Assembly: GCF_000426865.1 (NCBI RefSeq)
Contig: NZ_AUGE01000007.1
Span: 1-64,000, forward strand
DNA: 64,000 nucleotides
Direction: 5' to 3'
Source of the DNA: Citrifermentans bremense R1
GTDB taxonomy: Bacteria; Desulfobacterota; Desulfuromonadia; Geobacterales; Geobacteraceae
Under the pieces are notes generated by a model, which made no database searches, was not told the origin of the DNA, and saw only the letters and a list, made by a program, of their open reading frames with translations. The position numbers and the translations under genes are program-made. Below, piece by piece: positions 41,239 to 50,773 of the stretch. Numbering within the stretch: the stretch's first letter is position 1; each line of letters opens with the position of its first letter.

Positions 41239-41628
41239 TCAGCGGGAAGAGCCGGTCTGCAGCGGGAGCCCGTTTTTGTACCATCCCACCAGGCCGTCGG
41301 CCATGTTGTAAACGTCGCGGTACCCCTTCGAGGCAAGGAAGCTGGCTGCGCTCTGCGAGCGGGCACCGACGGCGCAGTACACCAGCACCGGCCGGTCCCG
41401 CGGGATCTCCTGCACCCTCCTGCCGAGGTCCCCCAGCGGTATCAGGAGCGATCCTTTCAGGTGTGCCTGCCGGTACTCCTCTGGGGTGCGGACGTCCAGG
41501 ACCACCATCTTGGCGTTCTTCGCCAGGAGCGCACGGGCCTGGGCGGAGCTGACGTTGACCGCACCGGTGGCAAAGGAGGGGGCAACGGCAAAAAGCAGCA
41601 GGGAAAAAAGTACGGCAAAGACTCTCAT
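41239..41628 (-). CDS. Secreted rhodanese-like protein
   Basis: 129 residues. An N-terminal signal peptide (about residues 1-20) sends it to the periplasm. The rhodanese fold has D-V-R-T-P-E-E-Y and the active loop C-A-V-G-A-R-S with a standard Cys, so it may carry a persulfide. It is the last gene of the run that includes the RND pump, the C_GCAxxG_C_C protein, the DUF2892 protein and the beta-lactamase-fold protein, 26 bases after the latter. Confidence 0.88.
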   Translation of the reverse strand: MRVFAVLFSLLLFAVAPSFATGAVNVSSAQARALLAKNAKMVVLDVRTPEEYRQAHLKGSLLIPLGDLGRRVQEIPRDRPVLVYCAVGARSQSAASFLASKGYRDVYNMADGLVGWYKNGLPLQTGSSR

Positions 41629-41654
41629 AATCGATGAACCCCTTCGTTGTTAAT

Positions 41655-42485
41655 TTATTCGACTTCGAGCAGGTATCCTACCTGCAGAGGCTTGAATCCG
41701 CCAGGGAATTCGCGGGCGAGCCGCGCCGCCGCGTGGAAACCGGTGCAGTGGCCGGGGGAGACCTTCTTCACCTTGTACTTCTTGAGGGCCTTGATGGTGG
41801 CATCGATCTGGGACTGGGAGGAGAAGGCGAGATGGCATCCTCCCACCACTCCGTAGACCTCCCCCACCCCAGTCTTCTCCCGGGCGAACTCGATAGTGTT
41901 GACCACCCCGGCATGGCAGCACCCCAGAAGGAGCAAAAGCCCCTTCTCCGTCACGATGACCAGGGACTGGTCGTCCGGGACGGTGTCGCGCCGGCAGCCG
42001 GCTAAGTCGCAGAAAAGGCCGGCGTCCCCCTCCTCGAAGCTCGAAAGTCTGGGCACCTCCCCGGTGAGGAACACCCCCGGAAGGATTTCCCTGAAGGCGT
42101 CCCCGTAGGAAAAGGTGGCCCCCAGGCCGGCAAGGAAATCCTCTGAATAGGGTATGCCGACCGAGCGGGTCGCCCCCTCGCGGAACACGTAGCGCCTGGA
42201 GAAGACGTCGGGATGCGCCAGCACCTTTTTGGGGCCGGCCGCCTGCAGGAGCGGCCAGAGCCCTCCCGCGTGGTCGTAATGCCCGTGGGAGAGGACTACC
42301 TGCTCGACGCTCTTAAGGTCGACGTTCATGCGCTGGGCGTTGTGCAACAGGGTTTCCCCGGCGCCCGTATCGAAGAGGAGCGACTCTTCCCCCTGCTGCA
42401 CCAAGGCGGCGAAGCCGTGCTCGCCGAGGGTGCCGGAGAGCGGCCCGGCGCTGTTGTCGCAGAGAATCCTGATCCGGCAGCTCAC
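41655..42485 (-). CDS. Metallo-beta-lactamase-fold hydrolase (COG1237 type)
   Basis: 276 residues from a GTG that overlaps the stop of the DUF2892 gene (GTGA). The metal motif S-H-G-H-Y-D-H-A-G-G-L binds two metals, with later ligands in C-C-H-A-G and in the terminal G-H-C. The layout (D-N-S-A then L-F-D-T-G) is that of the COG1237 group, whose named members act in a dihydropterin-related pathway. The actual substrate here is unknown. The rhodanese neighbours suggest a thiol or sulfur compound, but this is inference. Confidence 0.78.
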   Translation of the reverse strand: MSCRIRILCDNSAGPLSGTLGEHGFAALVQQGEESLLFDTGAGETLLHNAQRMNVDLKSVEQVVLSHGHYDHAGGLWPLLQAAGPKKVLAHPDVFSRRYVFREGATRSVGIPYSEDFLAGLGATFSYGDAFREILPGVFLTGEVPRLSSFEEGDAGLFCDLAGCRRDTVPDDQSLVIVTEKGLLLLLGCCHAGVVNTIEFAREKTGVGEVYGVVGGCHLAFSSQSQIDATIKALKKYKVKKVSPGHCTGFHAAARLAREFPGGFKPLQVGYLLEVE

Positions 42486-42694
42486 CTGGACGAAGCCTGC
42501 GGCGGTAGCTTCGGCACCCCGAGCTTTTTCAGGATGGTCATCATCGGGCACCATTCGGTGAATCCGGACTGCAAGAGGTTCAGCCCGATGAAGGCGGTGA
42601 ACCAGAGCCACCGGGGATCATGGTAATGGGCCAGGGCCAGCGAGATGAGGGTGAAGCTCCCGGCAATGAGCCTTAAAAGCCTGTCGATGTACAT
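42482..42694 (-). CDS. DUF2892 (YgaP-type) membrane protein
   Basis: 70 residues with two short hydrophobic stretches. The W-L-W-F-T-A-F-I-G-L-N-L-L-Q-S segment and the pattern C-P-M-M-T-I-L-K-K-L-G match DUF2892 proteins. In YgaP this domain anchors a rhodanese in the membrane; here it is a separate small protein in an operon that also has a rhodanese. It follows the C_GCAxxG_C_C gene by 21 bases and overlaps the beta-lactamase-fold gene by 4. Confidence 0.87.
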   Translation of the reverse strand: MYIDRLLRLIAGSFTLISLALAHYHDPRWLWFTAFIGLNLLQSGFTEWCPMMTILKKLGVPKLPPQASSR

Positions 42695-42715
42695 GGCGTT
42701 CCTCCTATCGTGCGC

Positions 42716-43144
42716 CTAGGCGCAGCTACCCTGCTGCAGCAGTTGCGCCACCTTTCCCGCCACCTCGGCGGTGAGGGTGGGGCACCCTTCCTTTCCTTTG
42801 GCCGAGAGTACCTTGCAGCAGGTGACGCGGTACTGGGCCTTGAACCAGCGGTGCAGCTCACGGGTCAGCTCGGAGGCCTTGCGCCGGTCCGCGTCCAGGA
42901 CGAGCCCCAGCGCCATGGTGCCGCCCGCCACGGCCCCGCAGATGCAGCCGGAGCCGGAGCCCCCGCCGAACCCGGCGGCGAGCCGCACAACCAGGTCCCC
43001 CGCTTCCGGGGCGAACTCGTTCTTCACGGCCGCGAGCACCGCCTCGGCGCAATGCATCTTCCCCGAGCGGTAGAGCGCCTCGGCCTGTGTGGCGACCTTG
43101 CCGGCCACCGTTTGATCAAATTGTTCCGCAACGTTTTGTAACAA
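42716..43144 (-). CDS. C_GCAxxG_C_C family protein
   Basis: 142 residues. Family Cys residues are visible in H-C-A-E-A-V, G-S-G-C-I-C-G-A-V, the pair R-V-T-C-C-K and E-G-C-P. The family is thought to bind metal or act in redox chemistry; its function is not established. The start is a TTG at 43144 with AAAGGAGG just before it, better than any ATG in frame. It lies 100 bases after the RND pump gene on the same strand. Confidence 0.78.
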   Translation of the reverse strand: MLQNVAEQFDQTVAGKVATQAEALYRSGKMHCAEAVLAAVKNEFAPEAGDLVVRLAAGFGGGSGSGCICGAVAGGTMALGLVLDADRRKASELTRELHRWFKAQYRVTCCKVLSAKGKEGCPTLTAEVAGKVAQLLQQGSCA

Positions 43145-43244
43145 GAAGCCTCCTTTACGACAGGTGAAGGTCGGGAGGGTAAACCCCGGTCCGCCTCGCT
43201 GCACCAGCGTTACATCTTAATATACATATCTCCCACTTCTCAAC

Positions 43245-46200
43245 CTAAACCTGAACCTCGACCTCTTTTTCCGCCTCGCTCCCCGCTTCGCCACCTTTTT
43301 TGTGTTTCTCCTTCCAGGACTCCACCATGAAGTACAGGATGGGAATGGTGATACGGGAAAGGGTGGTGGAGGCGATCTCGCCGCACATCATGGCGAGCGC
43401 CAGCCCCTGGAAGATCGGGTCGAAAAGTATCACGAAACTCCCCACCACGACCGCCGCCGCCGTCAGCAGCATGGGGCGGAAACGTATCGCCCCGGCGTCT
43501 ATGATGGCCTCGTCGAGCGCCATTCCCTCACGGCGACGCAATTCGGCGAAATCGATGAGGATGATGGAATTCCTGACGATGATCCCGGCGAGCGCGATGA
43601 AACCGATCATGCTGGTGGCGGTGAAGAAGGCTCCCATCAGGGCGTGCCCCGGCAGGATGCCGATCAGGGTGAGCGGGATGGGTGCCATGATCACGAGCGG
43701 CGTGGTGAAGTCCCGGAACCAGGCCACGACGAGGACGTAGATGAGTACCATGACCGCCGCAAACGCCACTCCCAGATCGCGGAAGACCTCGTAGGTTATG
43801 TGCCACTCGCCGTCCCACTTGATCCCGGGGCGCTCCTCGCTCCAGGGCTGCGTTGCTGCGCGCTGCTCGATGCGGTAGCCGCCGGGAAGCGGTATGTTGT
43901 CGATATCCTTCTGCATCTTGAGGATGGCGTAGACCGGCGCCTCGATCACCCCGGCGACGTCCCCGGTGACGTAGACCACGCTCTTCAGGTTCTTTCGGTA
44001 GAGCGATTTTTCCTCCACCCCCTTCACCACGCGCACCAGCTCGGAGAGCGGGACGTTACCCTTCGTCCCTGCGAGGTAGATGGAGGAAAGCGAGGCTATG
44101 TCGCTTCTGGAAGCAAGCGGCAGCCTCAGGTTTATGTGCACCGGTTCCTTTTCCTGCGGGGCGTGCATGATCCCCACGTCCGTCCCCCCTACCGCCATCT
44201 TCAGGGTCTGCACCACCTGGGCCGCGTCGACCCCGGAGAGAGCGGCCTTCTCGCGGTCAACCTCGAAGCGCAGGTTCGGCTGGTCGTCCTCCTGGTACCA
44301 GTCCACGTCGACGACACCCGGGGTAGAGGCGAAGATCCCCTTGATCTTTTTGGCGATCTCCACCCGGCTCTGCTGGTCGGGGCCGTAGACCTCCGCCACC
44401 AGGGTGGAGATGACCGGCGGCCCGGGGGGGATCTCGGCCACCTTGATGCGCGCGCCGTAGCGGTCCGTGATCGCCTTGAGCGCGGGGCGGATCCTTCTGG
44501 CTATGTCGTGCGACTGCCCCTTTCGCTCGTCCTTTCCTACCAGGTTCACCTGGATCTCGGCGACGCTCGGCCCTTTGCGCAGGTAGTAGTGGCGCACGAG
44601 GCCGTTGAAGTTGAAGGGGGAGTTGGTCCCGACGTAGCTCTGGAAGTCGGTCACCTCGGGGACCTTTCTGAGCGTCTCACCCAGTTCCGCCACCATGCGG
44701 GCGTTCTCCTCCAGCGTGGTCCCCTCCGGCGCGTCCACGATCAGCTGCAGCTCGCTCTTGTTGTCGAAGGGGAGCATCTTGACCGTCACCGCCTTGAAGT
44801 AGATCAGCGAAAAGGAGAGGAGCAGCAGGAGCACCACCGTGGTCAGGAAACCATAGCGGACCTTCTTGTCGTGCAGAAGCCTCCCCATGAGGCGCCGGTA
44901 GAAGCGGGTCATCCAGCTTTCGTCGGGCGGCGCCTCGCTGCCGTAGTGGGACTCACCCTTCATGAAGCGGTAGGCGAAATAGGGGGTGACGATGAGCGCG
45001 ATCAAAAGCGAGAAGACCATCGCCATGGAGGCCCCCACCGGGATGGGGCGCATGTACGGCCCCATGAGCCCACCCACGAACCCCATGGGGAGGATGGAAG
45101 CGATTACGGCCAGGGTAGCAAGCATGGTCGGGTTGCCGATCTCGTCCACCGCCCGCACCGCCGCCTCCAGCGGCTTGAGTCTCGTCGTCGTGAAGTAGCG
45201 GTGGATGTTTTCCACCACCACGATGGCGTCGTCCACCAGGATCCCGATGGAGAAGATGAGGGCGAAGAGGGTGATCCGGTTCAGCGTGTAGCCGATCCGG
45301 TTGAAGATGAACATGGTGAGGGCGAGGGTCACCGGAATGGCGATGGCCGCGACGGCGCCCGCACGCCAACCCATGAAGACGGCGATGAGGATGGTGACCG
45401 AGATGGCCGCGAGGAACATGTGGAAGAGAAGTTCGTTGTTCTTGTCCTTTGCCGTCTCGCCGTAGTTCCTGGTCACCGTGACCTGCATCTCGGAGGGGAT
45501 GATCTTACCCTTTTGGAACTCGACCCGTTTCAAAAGGTCCTCGGCTACCCAGGTGGCGTTGGCCCCCTTCCTTTTGGCGATCGATATGGTCACCGCCGGG
45601 TAATCCGCCGCTCCCCCCTTGAGCCCCTTATGTGCAGCCGCCGGGCCCAGGCCGAAGAAGACGTAATCCTTCGGCTCCTGTACGTCGTCGGTCACCGTCG
45701 CCACGTCCGAGAGGTAGACCGGGCGGCCGTCCTTCACGCTCACCACCAGCCTGCGGGCGTCCTCCGGGGTCGAGATGAAGCTTCCCGCGTCGAGTTTGTA
45801 GTCGCGGTTTCCGGAGGAGACGGCGCCTGCGCGCTGGGCAACGTTCCCCCGCTCCAGGGCGCCCATGACCGCGACAGGCATGAGGGCGTAGGACGAGAGC
45901 CGGGCGGCGTCCAGGCTCACCTTCAATTCGCGCGAGACTCCCCCGCGGATTTCCGAGTTGGCGACGTTGTCCACCTTCTGCAGGTCGTCGCAGAGTTCCC
46001 TCGCCACCCTTCTCAAGGCATGGTGGTCGTAGCGGTCCGACCAGAGGGTAAGGGAGAGGATGGGGACGTCGTCGATCGATTTCGAGACCACGAGCGGCTC
46101 CGCGGCGCCGGGGGGGAGGAAGTTGCGGTTACTCATCACCTTGTTGTAGAGCTTGACGAGCGAGTTCTCCATATCCTCGCCCACCAGGAAGCGGACCGTG

Positions 46201-46490
46201 ATCATCCCCATGCCCGGCTTGCTCACCGAGTAGAGGTACTCGACCCCCTTGATCTCCCAGATCTTCTTCTCGAAGGTGTTGATCAGGCGCTCCTCCACCT
46301 CCTTGGGCGAGGAGCCCGGCATGGGGAAGTAGATGTCCACCATGGGAACCACGATCTGCGGTTCCTCCTCGCGCGGCGTGGCGACGATCGAGTAGAGCCC
46401 CAGCAGCAGCGAGGCGGCCACGATGAGCGGCGTCAGCTTGGAGTCTATGAAGGCGCGGGCGATCTTCCCCGCGAAGCCCAAGTTATTCAT
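43245..46490 (-). CDS. RND-type efflux pump inner-membrane transporter
   Basis: 1081 residues with the AcrB-like plan: one helix, a large periplasmic loop, six helices, a second large loop and five more helices. The D-D-A-I-V-V-V-E-N proton-relay region in the middle is clear. The sequence type is closest to drug or organic-compound RND pumps rather than CusA, because the CusA Met set is not evident. The proteins made by the two upstream genes are the adaptor and the outer-membrane channel. The gene starts 59 bases after the adaptor gene. Confidence 0.92.
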   Translation of the reverse strand: MNNLGFAGKIARAFIDSKLTPLIVAASLLLGLYSIVATPREEEPQIVVPMVDIYFPMPGSSPKEVEERLINTFEKKIWEIKGVEYLYSVSKPGMGMITVRFLVGEDMENSLVKLYNKVMSNRNFLPPGAAEPLVVSKSIDDVPILSLTLWSDRYDHHALRRVARELCDDLQKVDNVANSEIRGGVSRELKVSLDAARLSSYALMPVAVMGALERGNVAQRAGAVSSGNRDYKLDAGSFISTPEDARRLVVSVKDGRPVYLSDVATVTDDVQEPKDYVFFGLGPAAAHKGLKGGAADYPAVTISIAKRKGANATWVAEDLLKRVEFQKGKIIPSEMQVTVTRNYGETAKDKNNELLFHMFLAAISVTILIAVFMGWRAGAVAAIAIPVTLALTMFIFNRIGYTLNRITLFALIFSIGILVDDAIVVVENIHRYFTTTRLKPLEAAVRAVDEIGNPTMLATLAVIASILPMGFVGGLMGPYMRPIPVGASMAMVFSLLIALIVTPYFAYRFMKGESHYGSEAPPDESWMTRFYRRLMGRLLHDKKVRYGFLTTVVLLLLLSFSLIYFKAVTVKMLPFDNKSELQLIVDAPEGTTLEENARMVAELGETLRKVPEVTDFQSYVGTNSPFNFNGLVRHYYLRKGPSVAEIQVNLVGKDERKGQSHDIARRIRPALKAITDRYGARIKVAEIPPGPPVISTLVAEVYGPDQQSRVEIAKKIKGIFASTPGVVDVDWYQEDDQPNLRFEVDREKAALSGVDAAQVVQTLKMAVGGTDVGIMHAPQEKEPVHINLRLPLASRSDIASLSSIYLAGTKGNVPLSELVRVVKGVEEKSLYRKNLKSVVYVTGDVAGVIEAPVYAILKMQKDIDNIPLPGGYRIEQRAATQPWSEERPGIKWDGEWHITYEVFRDLGVAFAAVMVLIYVLVVAWFRDFTTPLVIMAPIPLTLIGILPGHALMGAFFTATSMIGFIALAGIIVRNSIILIDFAELRRREGMALDEAIIDAGAIRFRPMLLTAAAVVVGSFVILFDPIFQGLALAMMCGEIASTTLSRITIPILYFMVESWKEKHKKGGEAGSEAEKEVEVQV

Positions 46491-46549
46491 CTGTTTCTCC
46501 AGTGGTTAACAACAAGCCTTCGTTGCGAGCAGGGGCGACAACTCCCGAA

Positions 46550-47647
46550 TCACTGCACCCGCGCGCCGTCTACCATGCGCTCCATCCCCTGGGTGACCAC
46601 CTTTTCGCCGGCGGCAAGCCCGGAGATCACCTCGACCCGGCCCTCCAGGTTCCTCCCCAGCCGGATCAGCCTGAGCCTCGCTATCCCTTCCGGGGATACC
46701 GCCCACACGGAGGTGAGCGAGCCCCGCTCCACCACGGCTTGGGCAGGGACGGCTACTCCCTGCCGGGAACCTGTCTTGAAAAACGCCTTGCCGTAACTGC
46801 CGGAGCGAAGCGCACCGGTGGAAAGGTCAAGCTTGACGGTGAAGGTGCGGCTGGCCGGATCTACGACAGGCACCACCTCGGAGACGGTCCCGAGCGCGTG
46901 GACCCCCTCGACCGACACCGGCACCCGATCTCCCTGCCTCACCTTGCCGAGCAGCCCTTCCGGCGCGGCAACTTCAAGGCGGAACCCGGTCTCCTTCTCC
47001 ACGGTCAGAAGCGGCGTTCCCGGAAAGACGGTCTGGCCGGCCTCCGCCTGTTTCGATACCACCACGCCGGAGATAGGAGCGGCCACCCGGCCATAACCGG
47101 CAACGGCGCCTGCCGCTCTTGCGCTCTGGCGCGCCTGCGCGAGCCTTGCCTCGGCACGGGCGACGCCTTGCGCCGCCACCTCCTGCTCGGTCCTCCTGGT
47201 GTCCAGTTCCTGCCGGGTCAGCGCCTGTTGCTCGAAGAGCCTGCTGTAGCGCTCGAAGGTGACATCGGCGAGCTTCTTCCGCGCCTGGGCCTCGGAGAGT
47301 GCGCGGGACGCCTCGTCGACGCCGGAGGCCGCTCCCGCCGCCACCGCGCCGCTTTCCACCGCCTCGATGGCGACCAGAAGCTTCCCCTTGCCGACCCGGT
47401 CCCCTTCCCGGACATAGACAGCGGTCACGCTGCCCGAAAGCCTGGCGGAGATGGCCGCGCTGGAGCGCGCCCGGACCGTGCCGACCGCCTCCTGCACCTC
47501 GGGGAGCTCCTCGGCAGCCACGCCGGCGACCGTCACCCCGGTAACGACCGGCGGCGCACTCTGCTGAACGGCATGCTCCTCTTTCTTCCCGCAGCCTAGA
47601 GCCGACGCTATCATGAGGGCGAGAACTGCGGCCCGGTAGCTTCTCAT
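46550..47647 (-). CDS. RND periplasmic adaptor lipoprotein (membrane-fusion protein)
   Basis: 365 residues. A signal peptide ends in a lipobox (A-L-G-C, residue 19), so the protein is a lipoprotein tethered to the inner membrane. It has the barrel-sandwich and alpha-hairpin plan of HlyD/MFP adaptors, with G-R-V-A-A-P-I-S-G-V-V and P-G-T-P-L. The ATG overlaps the tolC stop (ATGA). It connects the RND pump to the outer-membrane channel. Confidence 0.92.
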   Translation of the reverse strand: MRSYRAAVLALMIASALGCGKKEEHAVQQSAPPVVTGVTVAGVAAEELPEVQEAVGTVRARSSAAISARLSGSVTAVYVREGDRVGKGKLLVAIEAVESGAVAAGAASGVDEASRALSEAQARKKLADVTFERYSRLFEQQALTRQELDTRRTEQEVAAQGVARAEARLAQARQSARAAGAVAGYGRVAAPISGVVVSKQAEAGQTVFPGTPLLTVEKETGFRLEVAAPEGLLGKVRQGDRVPVSVEGVHALGTVSEVVPVVDPASRTFTVKLDLSTGALRSGSYGKAFFKTGSRQGVAVPAQAVVERGSLTSVWAVSPEGIARLRLIRLGRNLEGRVEVISGLAAGEKVVTQGMERMVDGARVQ

Positions 47648-48987
47648 TGGATGACCTCCTTCAGAAATACCCCCGCACGGAAATAGACCTCGCCGGTTGA
47701 GGCAAGGAGGTTGTTCTCCACCTCGACCAGGCCGGCGCGGGACCGGTTCAACGCCGCTTCGACATCCATCAACTCTACCAGCGGGGAGAGCCCGTTGCCA
47801 AAGCGCAGAGCCACCAGGCGCACACCTTCCTCGGCGTCCTGCACCGCCCGCCGTGCGCTCTCCAACCTGAGCAGAGCCTCCTGGCGCCTAAGCACGCTCT
47901 CGGTTACCTGGAGCGCCACTTCCCTGCGGTCGTTTTCCAGCACCGCCGCTGCAGCCTTGCGGGAAAGCTCGGCTTTCGCCTTCTCATGCGAGCGCCTGGC
48001 ACCGTCGAAGAGCTCCCAACGCAGATTCACCCCCACGTTCCAGGAATCCTTGTCCATCCCCAGCGGGAGGTCGCGGTCGTTTACCTGATAGGCGCCCCGG
48101 GCATAAACGGTAGGGAGATAGGCATCCTTTGCCTGCCGTACCGCGAGTTCGCCCAACTGCACTGAGGTCTCGTCCGCTTTCAGGTCCGGGCGGCTTTGCT
48201 GGGCCAGTGCCACCAGGTCCCGCTGGGCCAGGACCGGTTCCTTGATTTCGGGGAGTTCGCCTATATCCAACGCTCCACCCTGCTCGCCGCCGGTCGCCAG
48301 GTTCAGCCTCATGCGTGACAGCAACAGGTCGTTTTGCGCCGACACCAGCCGCTGCTCCGCCTCGGACAAGGCCGTTGCGGTGCGCAGCCGGTCGGACTTG
48401 AGCCCCAGGCCGTCCTTTTCCCGCAGCCCGGCCAGGCGGTCGTGCTCCTTCGCGTTGGCCAGCGCCTGGTCGGCGATGCTGCGGTAGGCCTGGGCGCGCC
48501 GCACCCCGAGATAGGCGAGGTAGACGCGGAAGGCAACCTCCTCGCGCCTCCCCTGGAGGGAGAGATCCGCCGCCTGGGCGCTCATGTCCGCCATGCGCAC
48601 GCCGTTTCCGATCCCCAGATCGAAAAGCGGTTGCTCCAGCGAGACCGAGGTGCGGAAATCCGCGCGCGGCGACGGGTTGTTGAGGGTGTCGGCGGCAAAG
48701 TCGCCGGAAGGGTTGATGCGCCCCTCGTCCAGCTTCATCATGAAGACGCTCGAAGGGGTATTGGAAAGAACCACGCCACTTTCGGCCTGAACGCGGGGAA
48801 GGTACCGGCTCTTCACCACGGCAACCTCCTGCTCCGCCGCGCCCCGCTGGAACGACGCCGCCTTCAGCAGGTTGTTGCTCTCGAGGGCCCGGTGCACCGC
48901 CTCGCGCAGGGTGACCGTCTCCCCCAAGGCAGGCGCCGCGAGGAGTGCGAAGTACATCACGATCAGCGGCATTATCTTTCGGCTCAC
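47644..48987 (-). CDS. TolC-family outer-membrane efflux protein
   Basis: 447 residues from a GTG at 48987 with GGAGG upstream; a frame extending to 49071 has no such site. A signal peptide ends A-L-G at about residue 22. The body has two outer-membrane efflux repeats with long helices (R-x-x-A-x-x-A-x-x patterns), including R-P-D-L-K-A-D-E near residue 280. First gene of the pump operon, with its promoter at 49043-49071. Confidence 0.9.
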   Translation of the reverse strand: MSRKIMPLIVMYFALLAAPALGETVTLREAVHRALESNNLLKAASFQRGAAEQEVAVVKSRYLPRVQAESGVVLSNTPSSVFMMKLDEGRINPSGDFAADTLNNPSPRADFRTSVSLEQPLFDLGIGNGVRMADMSAQAADLSLQGRREEVAFRVYLAYLGVRRAQAYRSIADQALANAKEHDRLAGLREKDGLGLKSDRLRTATALSEAEQRLVSAQNDLLLSRMRLNLATGGEQGGALDIGELPEIKEPVLAQRDLVALAQQSRPDLKADETSVQLGELAVRQAKDAYLPTVYARGAYQVNDRDLPLGMDKDSWNVGVNLRWELFDGARRSHEKAKAELSRKAAAAVLENDRREVALQVTESVLRRQEALLRLESARRAVQDAEEGVRLVALRFGNGLSPLVELMDVEAALNRSRAGLVEVENNLLASTGEVYFRAGVFLKEVIQ

Positions 48988-49042
48988 CAGGCGTCCCTCC
49001 TTGGAACCATTTAGTTCTTGAATTAATATATATGTGAAGCTG

Positions 49043-49071
49043 AATATAAATACTCCACCGGGGTATGTCAA
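49043..49071 (-). promoter_or_regulatory. Sigma-70 promoter with palindrome in the spacer, upstream of tolC
   Basis: On the minus strand TTGACA, 17 bases and TATATT give a near-perfect sigma-70 promoter about 56 bases before the tolC start. The spacer holds TACCCCGGTGGAGTA (plus 49051-49065), an imperfect palindrome with TAC/GTA ends. This resembles operators of CsoR/CstR/RcnR-family repressors (general pattern TACCCC...GGGGTA). No regulator gene of that family lies in the window. Confidence 0.7.
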
Positions 49072-49309
49072 GGCAATTTCTGTTCAGCCGTCATCTCCCG
49101 GAGAGCTTCCCACCGCAACGGCTACTAACCCTGCTCCGCATCCGCTTCCGGATAGCAGCCCTATCTAGAGTGAGAGGCACCTAGAGCCGTCAAAGATGCG
49201 TCTGTCCCGGTCATTCAGAAAAATACCAAGTGTAGCAGGTCGGCCCTCTTTGTCTTTTCGCAGAAGGACTTGATCTCTCGTTAAACCTATGCAGAAACTT
49301 CCCTGTATC
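49072..49309. other. Non-coding interval upstream of the pump operon
   Basis: I see no gene here. The stretch contains several short inverted segments around CTCCCGGAGAG and GGATAGCAGCCCTATC, but none forms a strong terminator or known riboswitch. It separates the DUF815 terminator from the tolC promoter. Confidence 0.4.
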
Positions 49310-49348
49310 AAAAAAAACCGGCGCCCATCGATAACGATGGACGCCGGT
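49310..49348 (-). terminator. Terminator after the DUF815 ATPase gene
   Basis: On the minus strand ACCGGCGTCCATCG, a TTAT loop and CGATGGGCGCCGGT form a strong stem (plus 49317-49348) with one mismatch, followed by eight T residues. It lies 54 bases past the stop at 49402. Confidence 0.92.
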
Positions 49349-49401
49349 CGCCTTCTTTCATAGTAAAGCTGCTAAGCCAGTGGCTTCGGCTCTTATCCTT
49401 G

Positions 49402-50295
49402 TTACGCACCCGCCTGTGTCAGCAGGTAGCGCCCCACCCAGTTCTTGGAGAACTGGAAAGCGGTGCGGCCGCAGCGTTTGGTCTTGTCGTGCGACCACTG
49501 GATAGCATCGAGTTCCAGCTCCTTGGTCCAGGGGATGGTGAGGTTGCGGGTCGCCGCCTCACGCTCGACGCACTGGCGCACCGCGTCGATGTAACGGTCC
49601 TGGGTGAAGACGTGGAAGGGAACCCAGAGACCGAAGCGGTCGGAAAGGGAGACCTTCTCCTCCATCGCCTCGCTCTGCTGCAATTCGCCGTTCACGTATT
49701 TGCCCCCCAAAAGGTCGGTCTCGTACTGGGGGAGCAGGTGGCGGCGGTTCGAGGTTACGTAGATCAGCACGTTTTCCGGCGCCGAATAAACGGAGCCGTC
49801 CAGCGCGCTTTTCAGCATCTTGTAGGAAAGCTCCCCCACCTCGAAGGTGAGGTCGTCGCACAAAAGGATGAAGCGGTACGGCTCGTTCTCGACCGCGCTG
49901 AAGATCTCAGAGAGATAGATCAGGTCTTCCTTCTCCACCTGGATTACGCGCAGCCCCTCGCGACCGTACTCGTTCAGGAGCGCCTTCACCATGGAGGACT
50001 TGCCGGTCCCGCGCGAACCCCACAAAAGGGCGTTGTTGGCCGGGAGCCCCTTCAGGAACTGGCGGGTGTTGTTGATCATCACCTCTTTCTGCTTCTCGCA
50101 GCCTAAGAGTTCTTCCAGCCTGGTGTTGTCAGTCACCTTTACCGCCTCGAGGTATCCCGAGAAGGAATGGCGACGCCAGTTCGCGGCGTGGCACTTGGTC
50201 CAGTCCACCGCTTTCACGGCCCTGGGGAGCAGCATTTCGACAGAGCTGAGCACTCGCTCAAGCTGGGCAACGACCTCCGGTTTCAGATTCAACAT
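49402..50295 (-). CDS. DUF815-family AAA+ ATPase
   Basis: 297 residues. The ATPase core has the P-loop G-S-R-G-T-G-K-S-S, Walker B L-L-C-D-D-L and an arginine-bearing T-S-N-R-R-H segment. DUF815 proteins are AAA+ ATPases of unknown cellular role, related to chaperone-like loaders. The gene overlaps the decayed methyltransferase by 7 bases and ends with a strong terminator. Confidence 0.88.
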   Translation of the reverse strand: MLNLKPEVVAQLERVLSSVEMLLPRAVKAVDWTKCHAANWRRHSFSGYLEAVKVTDNTRLEELLGCEKQKEVMINNTRQFLKGLPANNALLWGSRGTGKSSMVKALLNEYGREGLRVIQVEKEDLIYLSEIFSAVENEPYRFILLCDDLTFEVGELSYKMLKSALDGSVYSAPENVLIYVTSNRRHLLPQYETDLLGGKYVNGELQQSEAMEEKVSLSDRFGLWVPFHVFTQDRYIDAVRQCVEREAATRNLTIPWTKELELDAIQWSHDKTKRCGRTAFQFSKNWVGRYLLTQAGA

Positions 50296-50735
50296 GTGCT
50301 GTTTCCATCCTGTGTGTGGTGGCGACGGGCCGCGAAAAAGCGTACCGGGCCGAAGTGATCTTTCCTGCAGCTGCCGCTAAGGCGCGGGACGCCGGGTAAA
50401 AAGTCCAACCTGTATACGTCATTACACGCCCCGCTGTCAATTAAAACAGCGTTCAATTTGGCCAACATGATATGGGAAACTGCGGGCAAGAAAGGGGTGC
50501 GGGGAATTGCGGCGGGAGGAAGCTCGGTCCGGTAGGCGATGCCGCCCCCCTCTTCCCGCAGCATGGCGAGTTGCTCCGGGCTCAGGTTCCTGAGATAGCC
50601 GTCGCCGCAAACCAGATCCAGCACCGACACCCCCTGGCGCAGGTACGGCTCCAGCAGTTTGGCAACGGCTGCGGCTCGCGCCGACTCCCACGGATGCCTG
50701 CAGGCCTGGGCGCCGCTCATTTCCCTGAGATCCAT
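50289..50735 (-). pseudogene. Remnant of a class I SAM-dependent methyltransferase
   Basis: From an ATG at 50735 with GGGAGG upstream, the first 45 residues match a methyltransferase start: H-P-W-E-S-A-R-A-A-A-V, then V-L-D-L-V-C-G-D-G-Y-L (SAM motif I). After that the frame jumps into an N-L-S-P-E-Q-L-A-M-L piece that usually lies further along. The rest (to residue 148) has no methyltransferase features. An internal deletion with loss of the catalytic domain explains this. A small real protein of different function cannot be ruled out. Confidence 0.6.
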
Positions 50736-50773
50736 CGGGCCTCCCTGGAACAGCAGATTGCAGCAAAGGAAAA

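Noticed and set aside
43302-46796. Open frame of 1164 codons on the plus strand opposite the RND pump and adaptor genes
   Set aside because: It is a shadow caused by GC-rich third positions of the real minus-strand genes. Its translation is rich in His, Arg, Asp and Gly without any family motif, and it has no ribosome site.
49021-49050. ArsR/SmtB operator in the AT-rich stretch before tolC
   Set aside because: The AATATA-like segments do not form the expected inverted repeat. The palindrome in the promoter spacer is a better operator candidate.
49072-49309. Riboswitch in the gap upstream of the pump operon
   Set aside because: Some short stems are present, but no conserved core of c-di-GMP, molybdenum-cofactor or other known riboswitch class can be matched, and the tolC promoter lies downstream of this gap.
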